DNA of 64,000 bases from an uncultured Kiloniellaceae bacterium. Lineage in GTDB: Bacteria; Pseudomonadota; Alphaproteobacteria; Kiloniellales; Kiloniellaceae. The stretch's first letter is position 1. Each line of letters starts with the position of its first letter. The notes under the pieces were generated by a model. It was not told the origin of the DNA and did no database searches. It saw only the letters and a list, made by a program, of their open reading frames with translations. Shown one piece after another: positions 1 through 8,471 of this stretch. The DNA lies in the NCBI GenBank assembly GCA_947493695.1, contig CANLSF010000005.1, positions 62,001 through 126,000 on the forward strand, read 5' to 3'. The position numbers were made by a program, and so were the translations under genes.

Positions 1-224
1 ATACGACCTCCAAAGTGCACCGCGCCGGGCATGATGAGCGTTACTTCCGTTCCGACAGGTACGACGGTATCGCCATCAAGACGTACACCGCTGACCGAAG
101 CATCCAGTACTCGACAGGGGATTTGTTGTCCATCGCCGGTCTGAAGCCGCACCTGAAGCTGCGTGGCCAATCGCGGGAAACGCCGTCTATCCTTGCGATC
201 GTCGCCGCCTGTTCTTCCTGTCAT
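1..224 (-). CDS. PilZ-domain protein, C-terminus outside the window
   Basis: Reading the minus strand from an ATG at 224 gives 74 codons that run off the left edge, so only the N-terminal part is visible. The PilZ c-di-GMP-binding signature is clear: an RxxxR arm (R14 to R18, in RRRFPRL) followed by D41-A-S-V-S-G46, the D/NxSxxG motif. The region is otherwise beta-rich, as expected for a PilZ barrel. PilZ proteins bind cyclic di-GMP and often tune motility or exopolysaccharide; which of these applies cannot be read here. A possible AGG ribosome-binding site lies about ten bases upstream. The longer plus-strand frame over the same bases (15-332) is a shadow. Confidence 0.8.
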   Translation of the reverse strand, partial: MTGRTGGDDRKDRRRFPRLATQLQVRLQTGDGQQIPCRVLDASVSGVRLDGDTVVPVGTEVTLIMPGAVHFGGR

Positions 225-463
225 AAACAAGAAACCTGTCAAATCTGGGCAGCGCAATGGCTTACGCCGGGTTCAGGGCGCAGGGTACACTCCACCGCAT
301 TGAAATATGCGAGTTCATCTACAGCTATGTAGTTCACAATGCTGGGTGCCCTGCCCCAAGTTTTGTGCCGATGGGCCGAACAAGCGCTGTAAGTGTACGG
401 CCTTGGTCTTGCCAGAATGTTAAGTCTTTAGATTAACCCGCCTCGCGAAATCCTCTAGAAAGT

Positions 464-832
464 ATGGTGAAAATGACGGACAACAGATTGAATAATAAAG
501 AAACCTCTTCGATTTCGGGTTATCACGCGCATGTCTATTACGATGCGGGGTCCAAATCACGAGCCGAGCGTTTGCGGGCTGCCATAGAAGAGCGCTTTGA
601 TGTTGAGATGGGCCGGTGGCGTGACAATCCCGTTGGACCGCATCCGACCGGAAGCTATCAGGTCGCCTTCGCGCCCGAGCTCTTTGGAGAGATCCTCCCT
701 TGGCTCGCCCTCAACCGGGACGGCCTTACCATCTTCACGCACACCGAAACCGGCGATCACTTGGCAGACCACCGTGATCATGCCATCTGGCTCGGCGATC
801 AACAGGAGCTGAAGCTCTCGATTTTTGAATAG
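464..832 (+). CDS. DOPA 4,5-dioxygenase family protein
   Basis: A 122-residue protein matching the small DOPA 4,5-dioxygenase family. An HxH pair stands near the N-terminus (H21, H23, in GYHAHVYY), an HPTGSYQ motif lies around residue 60, and a histidine-rich HTETGDHLADHRDHAIWLG segment around residues 92-110 completes the likely metal site. Family members are extradiol-type ring-cleaving dioxygenases or close relatives. In bacteria their natural substrate is usually unknown, so the enzyme name reflects the fold and not a proven reaction. It stands alone, divergent from the PilZ gene. The ATG at 473 (MTDNR) is an equally possible start. Confidence 0.8.
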   Translation: MVKMTDNRLNNKETSSISGYHAHVYYDAGSKSRAERLRAAIEERFDVEMGRWRDNPVGPHPTGSYQVAFAPELFGEILPWLALNRDGLTIFTHTETGDHLADHRDHAIWLGDQQELKLSIFE

Positions 833-860
833 GGCCGCTAGTTGCTGGGAGTCATGCTTT

Positions 861-880
861 GCCGAATAAATCTATTCGGC
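861..880. terminator. Hairpin between converging genes
   Basis: GCCGAATA and TATTCGGC form a perfect 8-bp stem with a four-base loop. It sits between the 3' ends of the DOPA-dioxygenase-like gene (+) and the CinA-like gene (-). There is no clear T-run on either side, so its function as a terminator is a guess from position. Confidence 0.35.
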
Positions 881-962
881 TGCAGACCCAGGTCATGGGT
901 CTCAGAGCAAGAGGCTTGTATGGGTTACAAGATACGCTTAAACGCGACGGGCGTTCACCACA

Positions 963-1778
963 TCAGGCTTCACGGACGGGCTCATCCCCCAGGCTACGCA
1001 CGGTCGCCGCAACAACCTCGACGGCCGCCTCCAGGTCCGCTTCATCCGGCGAACGCAAAACCAGCCGGACGCCAAAGCGCTCGCCGATCCGGTATGGGTA
1101 GCTGCCGATCTCGACATCGGGAAAGCGCGCCTGGGCCTCGCCCAGCCCCTTTGCAATCGTACCTTCCGGGAGGGCAACCGCCAGGGTTACGCTGCGCACC
1201 GGCGCGCCCCCCGTCAGATCTGCCTTCAGACTTTCAAACATAGCCTGCATGACCCGCGGGATGCCTGCCATCACGAAGACATTTTCCATCCGGAAGCCGG
1301 GCGCTTTGCTGACCGGATTTTCGATCAGTGAGGCCCCTTCCGGCGTATGGGCCATACGCAGCCGCGCTTCGTTCAGATCGCCCTCGGCATAGTGCGCCTT
1401 GAGCAAAGCATGCGCCTCAGGATGCAGTGTCCATTCAACACCAAAGGCCTTGGCAACGCAGGCAGCGGTAATGTCATCGTGTGTCGGGCCAATCCCGCCG
1501 GTCGTAAAGACGTAGTCGAACTTCGCGCGAACCTCGTTCAATGTCTCGACGATTACGGCCTCAATATCCGGAACGACCCTGGCCTCAATCAGACGCACGC
1601 CAATCTCGTTCAATTGCTCGCCCAGGAAACCGAGATTGGCGTCCTTAGTGCGTCCTGACAGGATCTCGTTGCCGATGATCATCAGGCACGCCGTGACAAC
1701 AGTCTTTTCTCCCGAACCAGATCCCTTCGGTGACGCAATGTGGGTGTCGGGGGCAGTGTTGTCGGACTCTGAAGGCAT
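963..1778 (-). CDS. CinA N-terminal (MoaB/Mog-like) molybdopterin-binding domain protein
   Basis: About 271 residues when started at the ATG at 1778, which has a GGAAG Shine-Dalgarno eight bases upstream. A longer frame to 1817 needs a non-ATG start. The protein is the COG1058 type. IGNEILSGRTKDAN near residue 35 and TTGGIGPTHDDIT near residue 95 are the molybdopterin-binding-fold signatures of competence/damage-inducible protein CinA. The C-terminal nicotinamide-nucleotide amidase half of full-length CinA is absent, which is common in alphaproteobacteria, where that half may be a separate gene. The first 28 residues are polar and probably disordered. Function is not established for the stand-alone domain. 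Confidence 0.85.
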   Translation of the reverse strand: MPSESDNTAPDTHIASPKGSGSGEKTVVTACLMIIGNEILSGRTKDANLGFLGEQLNEIGVRLIEARVVPDIEAVIVETLNEVRAKFDYVFTTGGIGPTHDDITAACVAKAFGVEWTLHPEAHALLKAHYAEGDLNEARLRMAHTPEGASLIENPVSKAPGFRMENVFVMAGIPRVMQAMFESLKADLTGGAPVRSVTLAVALPEGTIAKGLGEAQARFPDVEIGSYPYRIGERFGVRLVLRSPDEADLEAAVEVVAATVRSLGDEPVREA

Positions 1779-1946
1779 GGGCAGTCTTCCGGTTGAGGTG
1801 CAAATCAGGCCCGGCAAGAGAAGGGAGTCACGCCTGCCTGTCAGTCTGGATGGGGATAGTCTACAGGCCGAATCGCTGCCACGTCACGCTCACAGCAAAA
1901 CCACAGCCAAGCCGCCTGAGGTTCAGATCCGTCAATCCAGCCTAGT

Positions 1947-2492
1947 TCAGCGTGCAGCGTAGCCTTTTGAACGCATGCAGGTGGAAAACAGCGAACGACG
2001 CCGCGACTCGTGATCGTAACTGCGGAGTTTGGAACTCAAGAGTCCGACGCTTTGCGTATCGCCGAAGCCATCGCCGTAAATCGCGCGCCTGTCCTGTTCG
2101 ATCCTGGCGTCGTTGCGGGTTTGCGCGGCCGCATAGCGATAGCAGGATTCGATGTCCGCATTATGCGTGGCTTCATCTTTGGGAGCGCCTTTCCACAAAG
2201 ACCCTTCCGGCCCACGGATATATGTGCCGCTCTCGCTGGCGGCGCGGGTCTCCGGCGTGTCTTCGACCCGTCCGTAGGGATAGGTTCCTTCAGAAGAAGG
2301 CACCACCGCCAGGTCACGCGATTGAGCAGGCGGTGTCTGACCGTCTGTTCCTGCAGGCGGTGTCGCCAGCGTGCTGGCCGAGGCCGGTTGCCGCTTATAC
2401 TGCTTTTCCTGAAAAGACGAACAGGCCGACAGTCCTAAGGCAAGCACCAGCACTGCAGGCACAATTTGATGAATTGGATTGGATCGTGCCAT
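1947..2492 (-). CDS. Lipoprotein of unknown function
   Basis: The start at 2492 is chosen because it puts an AAAGAG ribosome-binding site just upstream and a type II signal peptide at the N-terminus. The hydrophobic stretch VPAVLVLALGLSAC ends in a lipobox with Cys24. The mature part of about 158 residues begins with a Pro/Thr/Ser-rich linker. It then has a C-terminal region with three cysteines' worth of conserved-looking segments (IESCYRYAAAQ and LFSTCMRSKGYAAR). No enzymatic motif was recognised. An outer-membrane-anchored small protein is the best description. It is divergent from sfsA. Confidence 0.75.
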   Translation of the reverse strand: MARSNPIHQIVPAVLVLALGLSACSSFQEKQYKRQPASASTLATPPAGTDGQTPPAQSRDLAVVPSSEGTYPYGRVEDTPETRAASESGTYIRGPEGSLWKGAPKDEATHNADIESCYRYAAAQTRNDARIEQDRRAIYGDGFGDTQSVGLLSSKLRSYDHESRRRSLFSTCMRSKGYAAR

Positions 2493-2873
2493 GTGGGAAC
2501 TCTTTCGGAACTGAAACATATTGGCGACTCGGATGGAAGCAGGGTGGGTATCTTGTAAGTTGGTCACTTCGCCATCGCGAAGCAAGAAGCTACACATATA
2601 TCTCACAATGTTTAAGACTCCCTAATTCAGAGAGTATTCCGGTAAATCCCCGGAATACATAAGAATTACGCATCAGAAGTTCACACTTTCCGGTTTAAAA
2701 AAGTTCTTGGGGCACAAAGTAACGACAACACCCCGAGACACAATTCACCGCAGGGTTTTGTGGTTCTCCTGAATGGCTTGTCTTCAGAATTTTTGTGCAG
2801 GATCGGTTTCACGCCGATTGAGAGACAGAGGAATTTGAGGCACCCTGAATGCCCACCGATTTAAGGATTACGC
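2493..2873. other. Divergent intergenic region with an inverted repeat
   Basis: This spacer separates the minus-strand lipoprotein gene from sfsA and must hold both promoters. The one clear structure is the 9-bp inverted repeat listed at 2634-2658. No open frame with a plausible ribosome-binding site was seen, and no other motif could be assigned. Confidence 0.4.
2634..2658. promoter_or_regulatory. 9-bp perfect inverted repeat, possible operator
   Basis: GTATTCCGG and CCGGAATAC are exact reverse complements separated by seven bases. The site is about 140 bp upstream of the lipoprotein start and 215 bp upstream of sfsA. It lacks a T-run, so an operator or mRNA-leader hairpin is more likely than a terminator. 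The binding factor is unknown. Confidence 0.35.
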
Positions 2874-3587
2874 ATGGAATTCCCAGACCCACTGATTTCC
2901 GGAAGACTGATCAAACGCTACAAACGTTTTCTGGCCGACGTCGAACTTGAAGGTGGGGATGTTGTAACCGCGCACTGCGCCAATCCTGGTTCCATGATGG
3001 GCCTGGCTGAACCCGGATCTCAGGTCTGGCTCTCCCCTGCCCGCAATCCGGCGCGCAAGCTTAAGTTCTCGTGGGAGATCGCCTCCGCAGACCAGGAGCT
3101 GGTTGGCATCAACACAAGCCTGCCGAACGCGATCGTCGCCGATGCAATCTCAGCCGGGAAGATTCCAGAGCTCAGCGGATATGCCAATCTGAAGCGCGAA
3201 GTCCGCTATGGAAAGAACTCCAGGATAGATATTCTGCTGTCAGCGGGAGCAGACGATGACCCCAGACCAAATTGCTATGTCGAAGTCAAAAACGTAACCT
3301 TGAAACGCAGGGCCGAACTTGCCGAGTTTCCGGATTCCGTTACCAGCAGAGGCGCAAAACATCTGGAGGAGCTGGGCGATGCGATTGAGGAGGGTTTTCG
3401 CGCAGTCATGTTTTTCCTGATACAGCGCGGCGACAGCACCCGTGTTGGGGTCGCCGGCGATATCGACCCGAACTACGAAGCCGCATTCCGGCGCGCTTTG
3501 TCGCGCGGCGTTGAGGTGGTCTGCTACGATTGCAAGGTTACGCCAAGCTCCATTGAGTTAAACCGGGCTCTTGAGTTCAAGATATAA
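2874..3587 (+). CDS. sfsA: SfsA, sugar fermentation stimulation protein homologue
   Basis: At 237 residues this is the normal SfsA length. The family pattern is visible throughout: an N-terminal LISGRLIKRYKRFLADVEL segment (OB-like), HCANPGSMMGL, the nuclease-fold core with RIDILL and CYVEVKNVTL, and FPDSVTSRGAKHLEEL. SfsA proteins were named for a maltose-utilisation effect in Escherichia coli and have a PD-(D/E)XK nuclease-like core with DNA binding. The true biochemical role remains unclear. The gene appears monocistronic, followed by 230 bases before map. Confidence 0.92.
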   Translation: MEFPDPLISGRLIKRYKRFLADVELEGGDVVTAHCANPGSMMGLAEPGSQVWLSPARNPARKLKFSWEIASADQELVGINTSLPNAIVADAISAGKIPELSGYANLKREVRYGKNSRIDILLSAGADDDPRPNCYVEVKNVTLKRRAELAEFPDSVTSRGAKHLEELGDAIEEGFRAVMFFLIQRGDSTRVGVAGDIDPNYEAAFRRALSRGVEVVCYDCKVTPSSIELNRALEFKI

Positions 3588-3815
3588 TCATCTGCTTTTG
3601 CCGCCGATAGGCGCGATAACGCTGTTGTAGCGGGAAATGGCCCCGTAAACTGGGGAAATGATGGGGAAAATTGATCATGGATACGTCGCGCACTGGCAAT
3701 TTTATCCCTTCCTGGAACTTTAAGACTTCTGGATATATAAAGTGGGACGAACCACATAGATGATAGCCCTGGAGGTTTCGCCACCCCCACGGGAACAGAC
3801 CGCAGGACGAGACAC

Positions 3816-4658
3816 ATGCAGTACGGCCAAGCTGAATCAGAAGAGTTAGCTCTTCAAATGAGTGCAGAAGAACGACGGATTACCATCCACGACGCCGCAG
3901 ACTTTGAAGGTATGCGCAAGGCCGGGCGCCTGGCAGCGGAAACCCTGGATTTCATCACCCCTCACGTGGTTCCCGGCATAACGACTGAAGATCTCGACAA
4001 GCTCTGCCACGATTTCATCATTGAACATGGCGCGGTACCGGCACCGCTGAATTATCGCGGCTTCCCGAAGTCGATCTGTACATCGGTCAATCACGTCGTT
4101 TGCCACGGCATCCCCAGCGCCGATAAGAGGCTGCACGATGGCGATGCGCTCAATATCGACGTAACCGTTATTCTGGACGGCTGGCATGGCGATACCAGCC
4201 GGATGTTTTATGTCGGCAAGCCAAGCATCAAAGCAAAGCGGCTGGTTGAAGTGACTTATGAGGCCATGATGCGTGGTATCGAAGTCGTTAAACCAGGCGC
4301 AACCCTGGGCGACATTGGCTTCGCGATCCAGAGCTTCGCGGAGAAGAAACGCTTTTCCGTGGTGCGCGACTTCTGTGGCCACGGCCTGGGCCGAATCTTT
4401 CACGAAGCTCCCTCCGTGCTGCACTATGGCCGGCCGGGAACCGGAACGCGTCTGCGCGAAGGCATGTTCTTTACGATCGAACCCATGATTAACGCGGGCC
4501 GCCTGGATGTGAAAATCCTGAAAGACGGCTGGACGGCAGTCACCAACGACCGCTCGCTGTCGGCGCAGTTCGAGCATTCACTTGCCGTTACGGCAGATGG
4601 CTATGAGATCTTCACGAAGTCGCCAAAGGGTTGGACCTGTCCGCCCTTCCTGGATTGA
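3816..4658 (+). CDS. map: Type I methionine aminopeptidase
   Basis: Removes the initiator methionine from nascent proteins in the cytosol. All metal ligands of the pita-bread fold are visible in order: Asp in NIDVTVILDGW, Asp in HGDTSRMF, His in GHGLGRIFHE, Glu in FTIEPM and Glu in FEHSLAV. The substrate-site His is in NHVVCHGIP. Length is 280 residues from the ATG at 3816, which has AGGACGAG upstream. Homologues usually begin closer to the in-frame ATG at 3858 (MSAEERR), so the first 14 residues may not be translated. radC follows 73 bases later on the same strand, a common alphaproteobacterial neighbour. Confidence 0.95.
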   Translation: MQYGQAESEELALQMSAEERRITIHDAADFEGMRKAGRLAAETLDFITPHVVPGITTEDLDKLCHDFIIEHGAVPAPLNYRGFPKSICTSVNHVVCHGIPSADKRLHDGDALNIDVTVILDGWHGDTSRMFYVGKPSIKAKRLVEVTYEAMMRGIEVVKPGATLGDIGFAIQSFAEKKRFSVVRDFCGHGLGRIFHEAPSVLHYGRPGTGTRLREGMFFTIEPMINAGRLDVKILKDGWTAVTNDRSLSAQFEHSLAVTADGYEIFTKSPKGWTCPPFLD

Positions 4659-4731
4659 GCCCGGGTTAAAACCTCGACTGAACTGAAGCATAACGACAAA
4701 GGCGGCATCGCGTTGGGGGCATCGGCGGGAC

Positions 4732-5451
4732 ATGGATGAGCTGGCGGAAGGCGGCATCAACGCCCCTGTTAATCCCACCAAACCTCACTTTCACGGTCAC
4801 CGCGAACGCCTGCGCCAAAGACTGCTGGGTCAGGGCCCGGCTTCCCTCAGCGACTACGAGATCATCGAATTTCTTCTGTTCGGCGCGAAGCCGCGCGGAG
4901 ACGTCAAACCGCTCGCCAAAGCCCTGATTGCGCAGTTCGGCAGCCTGGCTGCGGTCCTCTCTGCTTCCCCGCAGGAGCTGAAGAAGGTGCCTGGTATGGG
5001 GGATGCCTCGACCGCGGCACTTCTGATCATCCGGGAAGCCGGGACTAGGCTCACACGCGCTGACATCCTCGACAAGCCGGTGATCGAGTCCTGGAGCTCA
5101 CTGGTCGGTTACTGCAGAACAGTGATGGGGCGTGCATCGATCGAGCATTTCCGGGTCTTATTTCTGGACCGGAAGAACCGCTTGATCGCCGACGAAGAAC
5201 AGCAGCGCGGAACGGTGGATCATACACCGGTCTATCCCCGTGAAGTGGTCAAACGCGCGTTGGAGCTTTCCGCCAGCGCACTCATTCTGGTTCACAATCA
5301 CCCGTCCGGTGACGCCACCCCCTCAAATGGCGATATCGAGATGACCAAAGAAATCCGGGACACTGCGAGTCGGATGGGTATTGAGCTGCATGACCACCTG
5401 ATCGTCACGCGCAGCAGCGAAAGCAGCTTCCGCTCTCTAGGTTTACTCTAA
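4732..5451 (+). CDS. radC: RadC/UPF0758 family JAB-domain protein
   Basis: A 239-residue protein with the standard RadC layout. An N-terminal helix-hairpin-helix-like region (LKKVPGMGDASTAALL, about residues 82-97) is followed by the JAB1/MPN domain carrying the metal motif HNHPSGDATPS. Despite its name, a DNA-repair role for RadC is not supported in Escherichia coli. The JAB fold suggests a metalloprotease or isopeptidase-like activity, not shown for this family. It sits directly downstream of map on the same strand and may be co-transcribed. Confidence 0.93.
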   Translation: MDELAEGGINAPVNPTKPHFHGHRERLRQRLLGQGPASLSDYEIIEFLLFGAKPRGDVKPLAKALIAQFGSLAAVLSASPQELKKVPGMGDASTAALLIIREAGTRLTRADILDKPVIESWSSLVGYCRTVMGRASIEHFRVLFLDRKNRLIADEEQQRGTVDHTPVYPREVVKRALELSASALILVHNHPSGDATPSNGDIEMTKEIRDTASRMGIELHDHLIVTRSSESSFRSLGLL

Positions 5452-5638
5452 ACCAACCCGGCCTCGCGAAGGTTTTACACTACCACCGCGTACAACCTAT
5501 TGGTAATAGACAGGTAGTAATCGCCTCTCCAAACTTGCGCACCTAAAGTAGGTAGACCTGTACGCTTGGCGGGGCCCCGGGCGAGCGAAAACGAGAGAAA
5601 TTACTAGAAGAAAAATAAACTGAAGGGAGAACACATCG

Positions 5639-6070
5639 ATGAAAACACTATACACCGCTCTTGTTCTGGGAGCTCTGGCCCTCACCCCCATGAAAGCAAG
5701 CGGCCATGACCTGGGCTTTTCCGGCCTGCTGGGTGGCGTTCAAGAGCTCGATCCCATTACACTGGCGTCCGGCAAGCCTATGACGGAAAAGCCTTATGAG
5801 CTGGAGGCCGGCAAATACTATCGGCTGGAACTCATCGCAGACGGATCAGCAGAAATCGCAATCAGCGGCGCTGAATTCTTTCGCAATGTCTGGGTCAATG
5901 AGGTCGTGATCAACGACATTGAAGTGCGGCCACTCGGCCTGGACAGCCTGGAATTCGACGATGAAGGTGTGGCGGAGATCTCCTTTGTCACCATTCGGCC
6001 AGGCACATTCATCCTTCGCATCCCCGGTACGACCGGCAAATCCCAACAAGCTATTTTCAATGTAAAGTAG
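5639..6070 (+). CDS. Exported protein of unknown function
   Basis: The ATG at 5639 follows GAAGGGAGAA, a good ribosome-binding site. The first 22 residues are a classical signal peptide (TALVLGALALTPMKASG then H). The mature domain of about 120 residues is predominantly beta-strand (YYRLELIADGSAEIAI, WVNEVVINDIEVRPLGLDSLEF, VAEISFVTIRPGTFILRIPG). This recalls a small cupredoxin- or immunoglobulin-like sandwich, but no His/Cys/Met copper-ligand set is evident. It is flanked by a possible terminator and appears to be a single-gene unit. I do not recognise the family. Confidence 0.8.
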   Translation: MKTLYTALVLGALALTPMKASGHDLGFSGLLGGVQELDPITLASGKPMTEKPYELEAGKYYRLELIADGSAEIAISGAEFFRNVWVNEVVINDIEVRPLGLDSLEFDDEGVAEISFVTIRPGTFILRIPGTTGKSQQAIFNVK

Positions 6071-6077
6071 TGTGGCC

Positions 6078-6109
6078 GGCACTTATCGGAGCAGAGTCCG
6101 GTAAGTGCC
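6078..6109. terminator. Hairpin after the exported protein gene
   Basis: GGCACTTATCGGA pairs with TCCGGTAAGTGCC (13 bp with one G-T wobble) across a six-base loop, eight bases after the stop codon. It lies between converging genes. The run of T on the plus strand comes only nine bases later (CTTTT), so termination may be modest or bidirectional. Confidence 0.6.
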
Positions 6110-6232
6110 TAAACCGCTTTTGCATTGGCGTGCACAAATCGGGTCGGATCTGATCCTGTATCCCACGGCGCAGAATTTCCCACTTGTGACTTTGGCGCTG
6201 TACCTTGGACGCGCCTCGCATCACTCGGTTTG

Positions 6233-7621
6233 TTAAAGCGAGACGATTTTACCGGGGTTCATAATGTTTTGCGGGTCGAATGCCAGCTTGAGGGTCCGCA
6301 TCGCCGCGACTGCATCACCGTGTTCAGCCTGAAGGAATTTGATTTTACCGCTGCCGATACCGTGTTCGCCGGTGCAGGTTCCTTCCATGGCAAGCGCCCG
6401 CATCACGAGGCGGTCGTTAATCCGATTGGCCTCTTCCAGCTCTTCAGGTTTCTCCGGATCGATCAACAGGGTGAGATGAAAATTACCGTCTCCGACATGC
6501 CCGACCAAGGGCGCAATCAGATAACTCCCGGCCAGATCTTCCTGGGTCTCCATGATGCAATCCGCCAAGCGCGAGATCGGTACGCAGACGTCGGTCGCCC
6601 AAAGCTGACAGCCTGGCCTTAGAGACTGGGCTGCATAGGCAGCATTGTGGCGTGCCTCCCACAGCTTGTTGCGCTCTTCCAGCTTTCCGGTCCACTGGAA
6701 GTCGCCACCGCCAAACTCCGCCGCGATCTCCCCGACCAGCTTTGCCTGCTCTTCGGCGCCCGCCGATGTGCCGTGAAATTCCAGAAACAGTGTCGGTTGC
6801 TCAGCCAGACCAAGGCCTGAATAGCTGTTGCAGGCCTGGACTTGCAGCTTGTCGAGAAGCTCGATCCGCGCGATCGGTATGCCCATCTGGATTGTCGAAA
6901 TAACGGAATCCACAGCAGACTTCAGTTCTGGGAAAGACACAATCGCCGAGGTGATGGCCTCAGGAATGCCGTAAAGCCGAAGGGTGATTTCAGTGATCAC
7001 ACCCAATGTTCCTTCGGACCCGACAAAGAGACGCGTGAGATCGTAGCCGGCCGACGACTTGCGCGCACGGCGAGAAGTTTTGATAATCCGCCCATCAGAC
7101 AGAACCACGGTCAGCGCCAGAACGTTTTCCCGCATGGTGCCGTAGCGCACCGCGTTCGTCCCGCTGGCCCGGGTCGCCGTCATCCCCCCTATCGACGCAT
7201 TTGCGCCGGGATCAATGGGGAAGAACAATCCCATATCCCGCAAATAACTGTTGAGCTGTTTACGGGTCACACCGGGTTGAACCCGGCAATCCAGGTCTTC
7301 CCCGTTTACTTCGAGCACCTGATCCATCTGCATCAGATCGATACAGACCCCGCCCCGATCCGCAATAACATGCCCTTCCAAAGACGTACCCGCGCCGAAG
7401 GGAATGACCGGCGTCGCGTTCTCGGCGCAGATCTTCACGATCGCGGCAACTTCTTCAGTTGTATGCGGAAAGGCAACGATGTCGGGTGCTACCGGGTGAT
7501 GCCAGGACTCGTCCTTGCCGTGATGATCGCGTACCGACTGAGATCTGCTTACCCGGTCTCCGAGAATGGCCTGGAGCTCCAAACCGACCTTATCGACATT
7601 CGTCGCTTCTACCGCTGCCAT
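6233..7621 (-). CDS. FAD-binding oxidase, D-lactate dehydrogenase (cytochrome)/GlcD type
   Basis: A 462-residue protein of the GlcD/Dld family, about the usual length. The N-terminal PCMH-type FAD domain shows PDIVAFPHTTEEVAAIVKIC, IPFGAGTSLEGH, GANASIGGMTATRASGTNAVRYGTMRENVL and FVGSEGTLGVITE. The C-terminal substrate domain has VGHVGDGNFHLTL and the closing CTGEHGIGSGK and DPQNIMNPGKIV motifs. Such enzymes oxidise D-lactate, glycolate or another 2-hydroxy acid and pass electrons to cytochrome c or quinone. D-lactate is the best guess because this is a single-subunit form with no glcE/glcF next to it. It is monocistronic. Confidence 0.9.
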   Translation of the reverse strand: MAAVEATNVDKVGLELQAILGDRVSRSQSVRDHHGKDESWHHPVAPDIVAFPHTTEEVAAIVKICAENATPVIPFGAGTSLEGHVIADRGGVCIDLMQMDQVLEVNGEDLDCRVQPGVTRKQLNSYLRDMGLFFPIDPGANASIGGMTATRASGTNAVRYGTMRENVLALTVVLSDGRIIKTSRRARKSSAGYDLTRLFVGSEGTLGVITEITLRLYGIPEAITSAIVSFPELKSAVDSVISTIQMGIPIARIELLDKLQVQACNSYSGLGLAEQPTLFLEFHGTSAGAEEQAKLVGEIAAEFGGGDFQWTGKLEERNKLWEARHNAAYAAQSLRPGCQLWATDVCVPISRLADCIMETQEDLAGSYLIAPLVGHVGDGNFHLTLLIDPEKPEELEEANRINDRLVMRALAMEGTCTGEHGIGSGKIKFLQAEHGDAVAAMRTLKLAFDPQNIMNPGKIVSL

Positions 7622-7965
7622 ATCCCCGGATCTCCTATCTCATCTCTGTGGCTGGAACAGCGCGACCGTGAGCCGCCAAATTCTACAGGCCTAAACGTCA
7701 GTATGAAGGTAATATAGCGCAGTTGCGGATCAAGGAAACGACCAATAGCGCCTGCGTGAGGGCGAAACCTGCAGCTCTGCAAGCATTCTACAGATGGACA
7801 GGGCTCTTCAGTCGCACCGGCTTCGCAAGAGTGTTTCGCGTTTTTCTTGAACCACAGAGCCTCAGAACCTGCTTGCGCGATCAGCTGCTTGCTGATTGAG
7901 GGACAGGGATTTTTGAGTCAACTTAGATGCCAAATGCAATAACATCTGCTTCAGGAGTTCCGACC
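7622..7965. other. Divergent intergenic region, nothing assigned
   Basis: This gap lies between the 5' ends of the FAD oxidase gene (-) and the small exported protein gene (+). It presumably contains both promoters. I found no convincing inverted repeat, RNA gene or small open frame in it. Confidence 0.3.
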
Positions 7966-8190
7966 ATGACCGAACGAATCTTTTTTGGCTGCGCCTTGCT
8001 TCTGCTCGGCATATTCGTTGTCACAGATCAACCTGCACAATCACAGCAGCGCGATGATAAATATACAGTCTCTTCCAGCGATGGCGTGGCCTATGTCGTG
8101 AACATCAATACAGGCGCCGTGCGCTACTGCGACAAGGGACACTGTTTCCATGTCTCCCAACAGCTCGGGAAGATAAAGCTTCCCGAGTGA
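7966..8190 (+). CDS. Small exported protein of unknown function
   Basis: The start at 7966 is preferred over the upstream in-frame ATG at 7927. CAGGAG lies nine bases ahead of it, and it places a hydrophobic signal segment (FFGCALLLLGIFVVTD) right at the N-terminus. The product is 74 residues. After the signal, the mature peptide of about 50 residues contains the paired cysteines of RYCDKGHCFHV (CX4C with a His between), a possible disulfide or metal site. A strong terminator follows. No family was recognised, and the gene is supported by its ribosome-binding site, signal peptide and terminator. Confidence 0.7.
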   Translation: MTERIFFGCALLLLGIFVVTDQPAQSQQRDDKYTVSSSDGVAYVVNINTGAVRYCDKGHCFHVSQQLGKIKLPE

Positions 8191-8347
8191 CCTCGCCGAG
8201 CGCTTTCCCTTAGATCAGGTTTCGCGCAAACAGGAATTGTGCGCACAAGTTGGCGTCTTGGGCTGAGCGTCCCCGACGATCCACTGGAACTCGTTTCGCT
8301 TCCTCAACATAGGAGCGAGAAGACACGAACAGAGCCGTCACAAAAAG

Positions 8348-8376
8348 AAACGGAGCCGACTGGCCCCGTTTTTTTT
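8348..8376. terminator. Rho-independent terminator
   Basis: AAACGG-A-GCC pairs with GGC-C-CCGTTT around a GACT loop (nine pairs, one mismatch). It continues directly into a run of eight T on the plus strand, with an A-rich left flank. It serves the small exported protein gene and, read the other way, the converging histone-like gene. Confidence 0.85.
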
Positions 8377-8471
8377 CGCACAATCCGCCCAAACCTGGCG
8401 AATATGTCGATGTGTTAAAAGCAAACCCGTTGCCTGCTTTTGTTTTCGAACTGAGTAATCCTCAGCCCCTT

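Noticed and set aside
6842-7717. 291-residue plus-strand frame opposite the FAD oxidase gene
   Set aside because: The minus strand encodes a complete, motif-rich oxidase. The opposite frame has no motif and high Arg/His content typical of shadows.
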